From MED-G105 sp039025235 (lineage in GTDB: Bacteria; Pseudomonadota; Alphaproteobacteria; Caulobacterales; Parvularculaceae): DNA of 64,000 bases. The position numbers and the translations under genes are program-made. Numbering within the stretch: position 1 is the stretch's first letter; every line of letters starts with the position of its first letter. Positions 43,783 to 52,399 of this stretch are shown here, one piece after another. Location: contig JBCCOS010000005.1 in assembly GCA_039025235.1 (NCBI GenBank), forward strand, positions 62,001-126,000. The letters run 5' to 3'. The notes below the pieces were generated by a model that ran no database searches, was not told where the DNA came from, and saw nothing but the letters and a program-made list of their open reading frames with translations.

Positions 43783-44289
43783 ATGGCGACAATGCATTAC
43801 ATGGATGAGAGTCTTGGCCGAAACCGGCGTGCAACGCCATTTCGCGAAGAGAGCAATCAATCAGGTGTTACCCCGGCGGCGTTATTTTTGTCATATGCCG
43901 CTGCAGCACCTTTAATTGGCGCGGCGCTCTATCTCGTTGCTGATTCATCAATGGTAGAATTAGTCCGCACATTAATGGCGCTCTATGGTGCCGCGCTCAT
44001 TATCTTCTTTGGAGGCATAAGGTGGGGTGTTGCCATTATGACGAAAGGCGGTCCAACGTTTCGTAGTCTGATTGGTGCTGCCTTTCCGTTGTTTGCGGCG
44101 ATGCCACTTTTCTTTCCGGCACCAGTGGAGTGGAAGCTCGCTATCATCATGGTGCTGACAGCATTACTCCTAATCGATGATTTGAACGCGACACGTCGTG
44201 GTTCTGGCGCGCCCACATGGTATTTGGGCGTTCGTCTTCCGCTGACGGTCTTAATCGAGGTTGCGATTCTTGTTGCGCTGGTCGCGTAG
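43783..44289 (+). CDS. DUF3429-family membrane protein
   Basis: A 168-residue protein with five hydrophobic segments and the family motif IIFFGGIRWGVAI, followed by LLIDDLNATRRGSGAPTWYLGVRLPLTVL. Function is unknown. It starts 50 bases after the regulator with AGAGAG upstream of the ATG and may be cotranscribed with it. Confidence 0.75.
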   Translation: MATMHYMDESLGRNRRATPFREESNQSGVTPAALFLSYAAAAPLIGAALYLVADSSMVELVRTLMALYGAALIIFFGGIRWGVAIMTKGGPTFRSLIGAAFPLFAAMPLFFPAPVEWKLAIIMVLTALLLIDDLNATRRGSGAPTWYLGVRLPLTVLIEVAILVALVA

Positions 44290-44508
44290 CGAGTCGAACA
44301 ATTCCGAAGACTACTTGGATTAAAACAGATGAGAGTGTTGAGCAATAGTGTGGTCGATTTCAGCCGTTTGTCACCAGTTCAGGTGGTTTGTTGGCCGATG
44401 TGCGTCGGTGTTTTGTTGTCTTCTGCTTCATCGTTAGGCGAGTTTTGCAGTGCTAGCGAAGCACAATAGAAATAGTCCCTAATGCCTTAATTATAACGTG
44501 AGGGTGCA

Positions 44509-45441
44509 ATGACGCCACAGCTGAACATCGCGGAACTATCGCTAGAGGAGTATGTAGGCGGGGATGTCACTGGAAGGCACGCATTCGGACAAGATCTCTT
44601 CAATGGATTAAAACAATTCGGTTTTATCATCTTGCGTGATCATGGTGTTTCGACTGAGTTATTGGACGAAGCCTATGCTCTTGCTGCAGAATTCTTTTCT
44701 TTAACCGATGAGGAAAAGTGCCGTTATGTCGTTGGAACGGATGGCCAGCGGGGGTATACTGCGTTTGGTCGGGAGCACGCGAAAGATGCTGACGTCGGGG
44801 ATTTAAAAGAATTTTGGCATGTGGGTCGTGACGGTGAAGGGTTAACCCGTCCGAATATATGGCCCAATAAGCCCCAAGCATTTAAAGATATTTATTCTCG
44901 TCTTTATACGGCGTTAGAACGGGTTGGTGATGTCATGCTTGAGGCATTGGCACCTGTTCTTGGTGAGGACGCCAAATATTTTTCACGGATGACGGAGGGG
45001 GGCGATTCAATTTTGCGTCTCTTGCATTATCCTCCGATCCCTGCAACTGCCGACCCTCGTGCGGTGCGTGCGGCGGCGCATGAGGATATAAATCTCATTA
45101 CGTTATTGGTCGCAGCAAATGGCGCTGGCCTCCAGCTGCTAACGCGTGAAGGGGAGTGGCTTCCCGTCAATGCACCAGCAGATCGAATTATTGTGGATGC
45201 CGGCGACATGCTCGCGCGCATTACCAGCAACGTGATCCCAGCAACTACTCATCGCGTTATTAACCCCGAAGGACCCAATGTTTCGCGGTATTCAATGCCG
45301 TTCTTCATGCATGCCCGCGCGGATGCTGTGCTGTCATGTCTCGACAGTTGCAAGGGGAAGGGTGAGGAGGGAGAAGCCGCGCCAGATATTACCGCTGGGG
45401 CCTTTCTTCAGGAACGTCTAGCAGCTATTGGTCTTGCGTGA
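44509..45441 (+). CDS. 2-oxoglutarate/Fe(II) oxygenase (isopenicillin N synthase family)
   Basis: A 310-residue enzyme with the N-terminal DIOX_N part (GFIILRDHGVSTELLDEAY) and the Fe(II) site H191-x-D193 (AAHEDINLITLL) with H248 (TTHRVINP) and the 2-oxoglutarate contact R260-x-S262. Start ATG 44509 is preceded by GTGAGGGTG. Substrate is unknown. Close relatives are often annotated as flavonol or ethylene-forming-enzyme-like oxidases, which need not apply here. The neighbouring exporter gene may or may not be related. Confidence 0.85.
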   Translation: MTPQLNIAELSLEEYVGGDVTGRHAFGQDLFNGLKQFGFIILRDHGVSTELLDEAYALAAEFFSLTDEEKCRYVVGTDGQRGYTAFGREHAKDADVGDLKEFWHVGRDGEGLTRPNIWPNKPQAFKDIYSRLYTALERVGDVMLEALAPVLGEDAKYFSRMTEGGDSILRLLHYPPIPATADPRAVRAAAHEDINLITLLVAANGAGLQLLTREGEWLPVNAPADRIIVDAGDMLARITSNVIPATTHRVINPEGPNVSRYSMPFFMHARADAVLSCLDSCKGKGEEGEAAPDITAGAFLQERLAAIGLA

Positions 45442-45486
45442 ATTGGTGTTGACCCCACCGTCAAGACCGTAGTCTGAGTTCGTGTA

Positions 45487-46263
45487 ATGACAGATATCAT
45501 TTCAATAGGGCCTGGCGCGCTTGTGGCGCTTACTATTGCCGGTGCCGTTGCGGGGTGGATTAATACCCTTGCTGGTGGTGGATCGATTTTGACCGTGCCC
45601 GCCATGTTATTTTTCGGTTTGCCTGGGCCTGTTGCTAACGGGACCAACAGGGTCGCGGTCTTAGTGCAATCCCTTTCGGCGATTTCTGTTTTCGCAAAAA
45701 GTGGGTATGCAGATTTTCGTCAGTCTCTTGCTTTTGCTGCTACAGCGTCTGTTGGAGCCGTTGGTGGTGCGTTCGCGGGTGTTGGGATTGAAGGCGTATG
45801 GTTCAACCGGCTGGTTGCATTGACGATGGTTGGTGTTGTTGTGTCGATGCTTTTTGACGACGCAAAAAAAACGGTCGATGCCGTCCCTCAGCGGCGCGAA
45901 GAAAAGTCCCGCAAATGGCTTACGCACGGACTTCTTTTGTTCGCTGGGTTTTGGGGCGGCCTTATTCAAATTGGCGTTGGGCTTTTAATCACGCCAATTC
46001 TGTACCGTATTGCTGGTATCGATCTCGTCCGTGTTGCTGCGCACAAGTCTCTCGTCGTCGTCTTGATTTCAGTCATTGCTCTTCTGATTTTTGCCACCAA
46101 CAGCACGATTTATTGGCAGGCGGGGATTGCGCTTGCCGTCGGTAATGGGGTCGGGGCTTGGTTTGCGGCAAATGCTGCGATTGCAAAGGGCGGGCAATTG
46201 ATAAAGCTAGCCCTTTATATTTCAGCAGCGGCAATCATCGCAAAGCTCATCATATTCTCATAA
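45487..46263 (+). CDS. TauE/SafE-family membrane exporter
   Basis: A 258-residue protein of about eight helices with the family motif AGWINTLAGGGSILTVPAMLFFGLPGPVANGTN and the second half repeat GLIQIGVGLLITPIL. Family members export sulfite or organosulfur anions. It begins 46 bases after the oxygenase stop, suggesting one operon. The cys genes 3 kb away make sulfite export plausible but not shown. Confidence 0.85.
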   Translation: MTDIISIGPGALVALTIAGAVAGWINTLAGGGSILTVPAMLFFGLPGPVANGTNRVAVLVQSLSAISVFAKSGYADFRQSLAFAATASVGAVGGAFAGVGIEGVWFNRLVALTMVGVVVSMLFDDAKKTVDAVPQRREEKSRKWLTHGLLLFAGFWGGLIQIGVGLLITPILYRIAGIDLVRVAAHKSLVVVLISVIALLIFATNSTIYWQAGIALAVGNGVGAWFAANAAIAKGGQLIKLALYISAAAIIAKLIIFS

Positions 46264-46525
46264 TCGCTTCAGATTTTTATCTAAATGTCAAATGTTAGTT
46301 TTCCGGAGGCGAATTGCCGCTTTACCGCGATTGCTTAGTTCTGTATGGCTCGCGGCGGAATGACGCGGGCGACGATTGATGCCGCCCTAAAAGCCACGTC
46401 CCGTTATCCGGTTTTGTTTCCGTTGTGTGCAAACCGGTTTGGAGAGGTTTGATCTTCGTAATGCTTTTGGCTGCACTGCTTAATTTAGTACCCGGATACT
46501 CCGGCCCAACTATGAGGACTGTTCA

Positions 46526-48058
46526 ATGATCACCCATTCGGTTCGTGCCCATCGATCAAAAGACTCTTTGCCGCGCGAAGAACAATTGGCTTGGAAGATC
46601 GCGGCGACAGCCGCCGATGATGCGCCGGCCGATAAAGAAACGGTAGAGATGATCATTAATCGTATCATTGATAATGCGTCTGTCGGTATTGCTTCGCTGA
46701 ATAGGGGCCCTATCAAGTCAGCGCGAGCCATGGCAACGGCGCATCCGCGTGCTGGCGGTGCGACCCTCTTTGGGGCACCAGCGGATATTGCCGTTTGCGC
46801 CGAGTGGGCGGCCTGGGCCAATGGGACAGCGGTTCGTGAGCTTGATTTTCACGATACTTTTCTTGCGGCCGATTACTCCCACCCCGGTGACAATATTCCA
46901 CCAATTCTGGCCGTGGCACAGCAGTGCGGTAAAAACGGCGCTGACCTCATCCGTGGTATCGCTACCGGATATGAGATACAGGTCAACCTGGTAAAAGGTA
47001 TTTGCCTGCACGAGCACAAGATCGATCATATCGCCCATATTGGTCCATCGGCTTCTGCAGGGGTCGGCGCGCTTTTAGGTTTGCCTACTGAAATTATTTA
47101 CCAAGCAGTCCAACAAGGTCTGCATACAACCGTGACGACCCGGCAATCGAGAAAAGGGGAGATCTCCACATGGAAGGCGTTTGCACCAGCTTATGCCGGA
47201 AAGCTCGCCATAGAAGCGGTTGACCGTTGCATGCGCGGCGAGGGCGCACCAAGTCCAATTTACGAAGGGGAAGACTCAGTTATTTCCTTTATTTTAAATG
47301 GCCGAACAGCACGCGACCGCGGCGATGACCCTTACGCGCCCACATACCATGTGCCACTACCGACCGCTGGTGAGCCAAAACGTGCCATTCTTGAAACCTA
47401 CACGAAAGAGCATTCAGCTGAATATCAAAGCCAGGCTTTAATCGACCTTGCCTTCCGGATGGGTGAAAAAGTCAGCGATTTCGAGAGGGTAAAGTCTATT
47501 GTTCTGCATACTTCTCATCATACCCATTATGTGATCGGTACAGGTTCTGGCGACCCTCAGAAGATGGATCCGAAGGCAAGCCGCGAGACGCTCGATCACT
47601 CCATTATGTATATTTTTGCCGTGGCGCTTCAGGACGGCAGTTGGCATCATGTAAAATCTTATGCACCAGAGCGGGCGCAGCGTGAGGACACTGTTCGTTT
47701 ATGGCATAAAATTTCAACGATCGAAGATCCAGCATGGACGGAGCGTTATCACGATCCTGATCCAAATAAAAAAGCCTTTGGTGCACGCGTTGTTATCACG
47801 ATGGAAGACGGCTCGGTTATTGAGGACGAGTTAGGGGTGGCAAATGCACACCCAGCAGGCGCCAGACCATTCGGCAGAGCTGAGTATATCAACAAATTTA
47901 AAGTGCTGACAGATGATATTCTCGAGCCTCACGAAAGCGCGCGCTTCTTAGAATTGGTGCAAAACTTGCCCGACCTAATGCCTGGCGATCTTCGGGCGTT
48001 AAATCCGGTTGTGCCTGCTGGCTACTTAGTCGAAAATGACGCGGTCGGAATTTTCTAG
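46526..48058 (+). CDS. prpD: 2-methylcitrate dehydratase PrpD
   Basis: The second enzyme of the methylcitrate cycle, which dehydrates 2-methylcitrate. Family features: VRELDFHDTFLAADYSHPGDNIPPILAVAQ, YEIQVNLVKGICLHEHKIDH and a central WKAFAPAYAG. Length 510 is slightly above the E. coli protein. ATG 46526 is preceded by TATGAGGACTG. It heads a prpD-VOC-prpB-prpC series on one strand. Confidence 0.93.
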   Translation: MITHSVRAHRSKDSLPREEQLAWKIAATAADDAPADKETVEMIINRIIDNASVGIASLNRGPIKSARAMATAHPRAGGATLFGAPADIAVCAEWAAWANGTAVRELDFHDTFLAADYSHPGDNIPPILAVAQQCGKNGADLIRGIATGYEIQVNLVKGICLHEHKIDHIAHIGPSASAGVGALLGLPTEIIYQAVQQGLHTTVTTRQSRKGEISTWKAFAPAYAGKLAIEAVDRCMRGEGAPSPIYEGEDSVISFILNGRTARDRGDDPYAPTYHVPLPTAGEPKRAILETYTKEHSAEYQSQALIDLAFRMGEKVSDFERVKSIVLHTSHHTHYVIGTGSGDPQKMDPKASRETLDHSIMYIFAVALQDGSWHHVKSYAPERAQREDTVRLWHKISTIEDPAWTERYHDPDPNKKAFGARVVITMEDGSVIEDELGVANAHPAGARPFGRAEYINKFKVLTDDILEPHESARFLELVQNLPDLMPGDLRALNPVVPAGYLVENDAVGIF

Positions 48059-48107
48059 GAACTGACGACCCTAATGGTCAAATAGCTTTGCAAAATTGAG
48101 GTTTATA

Positions 48108-48482
48108 ATGATTGCTTACTCAACAGTCGGTACAAATGACATGGCGAAAGCGAAAGAGTTTTACACGTCGCTTTTCGCCGAAGCGGGCATTAAGCCTATG
48201 ATGGATATGGGGCGCTTCGTAGCGTTTGGAAACGCCCCGAATAGACCGATGTTCTCTATTGCCGAGCCCTTTGACGGCAATGAAGCGGCGCCGGGTAATG
48301 GTAATATGGTTGCAATTGCTGCAGCATCGCCTGAACAAGTTTCAACGCTTTATGAGAAAGCAATTTCTTTGGGCGGCACCTGCGAGGGGAAACCGGGTCC
48401 ACGCCAAGGTGGTGCTTTTACTTGTGGTTATGTGCGAGACCTTGACGGAAATAAACTCAATTTTTTCTGTATGGGGACTTAA
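48108..48482 (+). CDS. VOC/glyoxalase-fold protein
   Basis: A 124-residue protein with the VOC layout: AYSTVGTNDMAKAKEFYTSLFAEAG at the start and GGAFTCGYVRDLDGNKLNFF at the end. The usual metal His at the first strand is replaced by Ser, so a metal enzyme is uncertain. ATG 48108 has TTGAGG upstream. It lies 50 bases after prpD and 98 before prpB, inside the methylcitrate cluster; a role there is inference only. Confidence 0.7.
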   Translation: MIAYSTVGTNDMAKAKEFYTSLFAEAGIKPMMDMGRFVAFGNAPNRPMFSIAEPFDGNEAAPGNGNMVAIAAASPEQVSTLYEKAISLGGTCEGKPGPRQGGAFTCGYVRDLDGNKLNFFCMGT

Positions 48483-48580
48483 GCGTTTGGATCTGGGTGT
48501 ATAATTTTTGCGGTTTAAGCGACCACAAAACGGCAATTAAAGCGCGCTAGGCATCGCCAAGTTTAAATAGGAGAGTTTTG

Positions 48581-49492
48581 ATGCTCTTTACAACGAAGTC
48601 TGCAGCGGAGAAAAGAGTTGCCTTTCGCGAAGGCCTTTCTTCGGGGAAACTGCTGCAGTTCCCCGGAGCTTTCAATCCGCTTTGTGCCCAGATGATTGAG
48701 AAGAAGGCTTTTGATGGCGTTTATATTTCTGGTGCTGTCATGTCAGCTGACCTTTGTCTGCCTGATATCGGCATTGCAACAATGACAGAGTTTGTTGAAC
48801 GTGGTCGCCAGATCGCGCGGGTGACGGATTTACCGTCTTTTATCGATATCGATACTGGTTTTGGGGAACCAATGGCCGCAGCGCGTACGGTCATGATGAT
48901 GGAAGAAGCGGGCCTCGCCGGATGCCATATCGAAGATCAGGTTATGCCAAAACGGTGCGGTCATCTTGATGGGAAAGAAATTGTATCGATCGAAGTAATG
49001 ATCCAGCGTGTTAAAGCTGCTGCCGATGCGAAACGCGATGAGAATTTTGTACTGATTGCGCGCTCGGACGCCCGCGCCGTTGAAGGATTGGACGCTTCTA
49101 TTGATCGCATGAAGGCCTATGTGGATGCTGGCGCCGATATGATTTTTCCAGAAGCAATGAAATCGGAAAAAGAATTTGAGGCTGTTCGTGCAGCGCTAGA
49201 CGTGCCGATCCTTGCAAATATGACTGAGTTTGGGAAAAGTCGATTACTAAGTAAAAAAGAATTGGAATCGCTCGGTTTTAACGTCGTTATATATCCGGTC
49301 ACCACGCTTCGGTTAGCGATGGGAGCATGTGATCGCGGCCTTGATGCCATTTTGTCTGATGGAGATCAAAATAATATCCTTGATGATATGCAGCATCGTC
49401 GTGATCTGTATGAGCTTCTTCGGTATAACGAATATAATAGGTTCGATGACAGTATTTTTAATTTTCAAGTAGGCGATACCCCGATGGAATAG
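48581..49492 (+). CDS. prpB: Methylisocitrate lyase PrpB
   Basis: This isocitrate-lyase-superfamily enzyme cleaves 2-methylisocitrate to pyruvate and succinate. The active-site loop KRCGH is at 124-128 with catalytic Cys126; metal ligands are in FIDIDTGFGEP (88-97) and HIEDQ. Length 303 is normal. ATG 48581 has AGGAGAG upstream. A phosphonomutase-like relative is possible, but neighbouring prpD and prpC support this call. Confidence 0.92.
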   Translation: MLFTTKSAAEKRVAFREGLSSGKLLQFPGAFNPLCAQMIEKKAFDGVYISGAVMSADLCLPDIGIATMTEFVERGRQIARVTDLPSFIDIDTGFGEPMAAARTVMMMEEAGLAGCHIEDQVMPKRCGHLDGKEIVSIEVMIQRVKAAADAKRDENFVLIARSDARAVEGLDASIDRMKAYVDAGADMIFPEAMKSEKEFEAVRAALDVPILANMTEFGKSRLLSKKELESLGFNVVIYPVTTLRLAMGACDRGLDAILSDGDQNNILDDMQHRRDLYELLRYNEYNRFDDSIFNFQVGDTPME

Positions 49493-49656
49493 GTATTTCT
49501 GGCGACGGCCCTTGATGGGCTGGGGCTTAATGAAATACGTTTTAAATAGGCGCTCAAGGCTCATTTATATTGTATACAGATTGAATGAGTTTTACTTCGC
49601 TTGAAAGGGTTCTCTTAAACCTCTTGATTGTAACTTAGCGTTAATTGGAGATGAAG

Positions 49657-50790
49657 ATGTCAGATGATGTAAAATACGGATTAGCAGGGGTTTTGGCTGA
49701 CGATTCAAAGATCTCAAAGGTCATGCCTGAGATAAATTCCCTTACGTATCGCGGATATAAGGTTCAAGACCTCGCGAAGCACTGCCGTTTTGAGGAGGTT
49801 GCCTACCTCATATGGAATGGGGAGCTTCCCGACACGAAACAGCTGGATGCCTTCAACGCGCAAGAGAAAAAAGCACGCGGCGTTTCCTCTGACCTTCTCA
49901 ATGTGATGAAAACTTTCAATAGGAATGCGCATCCGATGGATACGCTGCGTACGGCGGTTTCTTATTTGGGGCAGTCGGATGATACCACAGAGGATTCCTC
50001 GCCCGGCGGCCTTTACGATAAATCAATTAGGATGTTTGCCCAAATACCTGAAATTGTAGCGGCCGATTTTCGCTTAAGAAACGGCAAGGACCCAATCGCA
50101 CCAACGCAAGACCTGGCATTCTCAGAAAATTTCTTTCAGATGTGTTTTGGTGAGGTACCAGCGCCGGACATTGTTAAGTGTTTTGATATTTCAATGACCC
50201 TTTATGCGGAACATACATTCAATGCTTCGACGTTCACGGCACGAACGATTGCTTCGTCAACATCTGACATTTATTCGGCTGTAACTGGTGCCATCGGTTC
50301 ACTCAAAGGTCCCCTCCATGGCGGTGCCAACGAGGCCGTTATGTATATGCTAAAAGAAGTGAACTCTCCGGATAATGTCCGCGAATGGATGCTCACGGCA
50401 CTGAAGGAAAAAAGGAAGATTATGGGCTTCGGCCATAGGGTCTATCGTTCAGGAGATAGTAGGGTGCCGACCATGCGTGATGCGTACAAAAAAATGGTCG
50501 ATGTGATAAACTCTGAAGAAGCATATAAATACTGGACCATGAGTACAATACTCGATGAAACGATGGTTTCTGAAAAAGGTATTTATCCGAATCTCGATTT
50601 TCCGGCAGGTCCTGCTTACTATTTGATGGGTTTCGAGATTCCAATGTTTACACCAATCTTTGTGGTAAGCCGCATTACAGGCTGGACGGCCCATGTGATG
50701 GAACAATTAGCCGATAATAAACTTATCCGCCCGATATCACGCTATGTTGGCCCGGACCAAAGAGATGTTCCTGCACTGGCTGATCGGTAG
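49657..50790 (+). CDS. prpC: 2-methylcitrate synthase PrpC (citrate synthase family)
   Basis: Condenses propionyl-CoA and oxaloacetate. The catalytic residues lie in GSLKGPLHGGANE (His), GFGHRVYRSGD (His) and YPNLDFPAG (Asp), with RITGWTAHVMEQ binding the substrate. The 377-residue size is that of the short citrate synthase/methylcitrate synthase type. ATG 49657 has GGAG six bases upstream; an in-frame ATG at 49651 overlaps that site. Last gene of the prp cluster. prpE and a prpR regulator are not seen. Confidence 0.88.
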   Translation: MSDDVKYGLAGVLADDSKISKVMPEINSLTYRGYKVQDLAKHCRFEEVAYLIWNGELPDTKQLDAFNAQEKKARGVSSDLLNVMKTFNRNAHPMDTLRTAVSYLGQSDDTTEDSSPGGLYDKSIRMFAQIPEIVAADFRLRNGKDPIAPTQDLAFSENFFQMCFGEVPAPDIVKCFDISMTLYAEHTFNASTFTARTIASSTSDIYSAVTGAIGSLKGPLHGGANEAVMYMLKEVNSPDNVREWMLTALKEKRKIMGFGHRVYRSGDSRVPTMRDAYKKMVDVINSEEAYKYWTMSTILDETMVSEKGIYPNLDFPAGPAYYLMGFEIPMFTPIFVVSRITGWTAHVMEQLADNKLIRPISRYVGPDQRDVPALADR

Positions 50791-50799
50791 ATCGTTATT

Positions 50800-51372
50800 C
50801 TACTGAGGATCTTTGCGAGATCGCGTTTCGTTAAGAGGGGTATAAAGCGCCTCTATGACGGGACGTTCGCAACCTGTTGCGAGGCAGTGGCTTGCCGAAC
50901 GCCTTACCTCTTTAAACCCAATCTTTGTCAGCACCTTCATTGACGCTGGATTATCCTCAAAGCAGCAGGCGGTTACGCGATCGTATTGAAGTATTTGAAT
51001 CGTATATTTCATAATCGCTAAACCAGCCTCAGTCGCGTAACCATAGCCCCAGAAAGGCTTTCCCAGCCAATAACCAAGTTCTGCTTTTGCCGGTACGGGA
51101 TTGAGCTTCGTTAATTCTGCCTTGTTCGGCGTGACGCCAATGATACCCATTAATTGGTCATTTAATCGATTTCTTATGGTCCAGACATGCTCATTTGGGA
51201 CCACGTTATTTAGAAAATAGTGTGCATCATCGTCAGTGTAGGGGTGCGGAAGGCGTGACAGCGTGCGCGCCACGTCGTAACAGTTAGCAAGCTGGACGAT
51301 ATCACCTAAATCATCGGATTGCGGACGCCGCAGACTGAGGCGGTTTGTTGTTATCGGTGATATATCAGGCAA
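50800..51372 (-). CDS. GNAT acetyltransferase, RimJ/RimL type
   Basis: A 190-residue N-acetyltransferase of the GNAT_3 group. The acetyl-CoA loop is in KPFWGYGYATEAGLAIMKY and the C-terminal ENPASMKVLTKIGFKEV is the family signature. Substrate (ribosomal protein or small amine) is unknown. It ends 10 bases after prpC, convergent. Confidence 0.85.
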   Translation of the reverse strand: MPDISPITTNRLSLRRPQSDDLGDIVQLANCYDVARTLSRLPHPYTDDDAHYFLNNVVPNEHVWTIRNRLNDQLMGIIGVTPNKAELTKLNPVPAKAELGYWLGKPFWGYGYATEAGLAIMKYTIQILQYDRVTACCFEDNPASMKVLTKIGFKEVRRSASHCLATGCERPVIEALYTPLNETRSRKDPQ

Positions 51373-51534
51373 ATAATTGTGCTTTAACGCGTTAAAAGTC
51401 CCTAGGTTTACGATAGCATATCGAGGGCCTGCAAAAACTTAAAGGTCAATGATGCTGTCTTGTTGACAGCGAGCCACCGTCGCTTCAGACCCCTATATAC
51501 GCACGAATTAATGAAATAGCGTGAGGTAAACACC

Positions 51535-52311
51535 ATGTCATTTGAATGCATTTTAACGGAAACCGACCACGGTGTTGGCATTATTACACTCAATCGACCA
51601 AAGGCGCTCAATGCGTTTAATAACCAGTTGATGGATGAATTAACTGAAGCGCTGAAAGACTTTGATTCTGACCCGGAGATCGGCTGCATTGTGATCACGG
51701 GTTCTGAAAAAGCTTTCGCAGCTGGTGCCGATATTACACAGTTTGAGGGTAAAAACTCGATCGATGCCTATACGGAAGATACAATCACCCGCAATTGGGA
51801 ACAGGCGACACGCACGCGTAAACCAATAATTGCCGCTGTTTCTGGATATGCGCTCGGAGGAGGATGTGAGCTTGCAATGATGTGTGATTTTATCCTAGCG
51901 GCAGAAAATGCAAAATTCGGACAGCCGGAAATCACACTTGGTGTCATCCCAGGTGCAGGCGGAACGCAACGCCTCACCCGCTTTGTTGGTAAAGCAAAAG
52001 CGATGGAACTCTGTCTAACGGGTCGTATGATGGATGCTGAAGAAGCGGAGCGGTGCGGGCTTGTGTCTCGTATTGTACCAACGGGCGAGCTCCGCGATGA
52101 AGCGATTAAGACAGCAAAAACAATCGCAGGTTTCTCTTTACCGGTTGCGATGATGACGAAAGAAGCGATTAACCGCGCCTATGAAACAACATTGAGTGAG
52201 GGCGTACTATTCGAACGTCGTCTTTTCCATTCGGCCTTTGCGCTTGAAGATCAGAAAGAGGGAATGGCCGCGTTTATCGAAAAACGGAAGCCAACGTTCA
52301 AAAACAAATAA
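51535..52311 (+). CDS. Enoyl-CoA hydratase
   Basis: A crotonase-family enzyme of 258 residues. Both catalytic glutamates are present: Glu112 in GGGCELAMMCD and Glu132 in QPEITLGVIPGAGGTQRL, and the oxyanion region is AAGADI (62-67). The pattern FKSRERP seen in isomerases is absent, so short-chain enoyl-CoA hydration is the best call. ATG 51535 has GTGAGG upstream. Confidence 0.93.
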   Translation: MSFECILTETDHGVGIITLNRPKALNAFNNQLMDELTEALKDFDSDPEIGCIVITGSEKAFAAGADITQFEGKNSIDAYTEDTITRNWEQATRTRKPIIAAVSGYALGGGCELAMMCDFILAAENAKFGQPEITLGVIPGAGGTQRLTRFVGKAKAMELCLTGRMMDAEEAERCGLVSRIVPTGELRDEAIKTAKTIAGFSLPVAMMTKEAINRAYETTLSEGVLFERRLFHSAFALEDQKEGMAAFIEKRKPTFKNK

Positions 52312-52399
52312 TGCCGTCCATGTTTCGCTTCAGCGATATCAATTGATCTGAAATTGCTTTACGCGATCTGCCAATCGTGTTGGCATCATAGGAAGCGCA

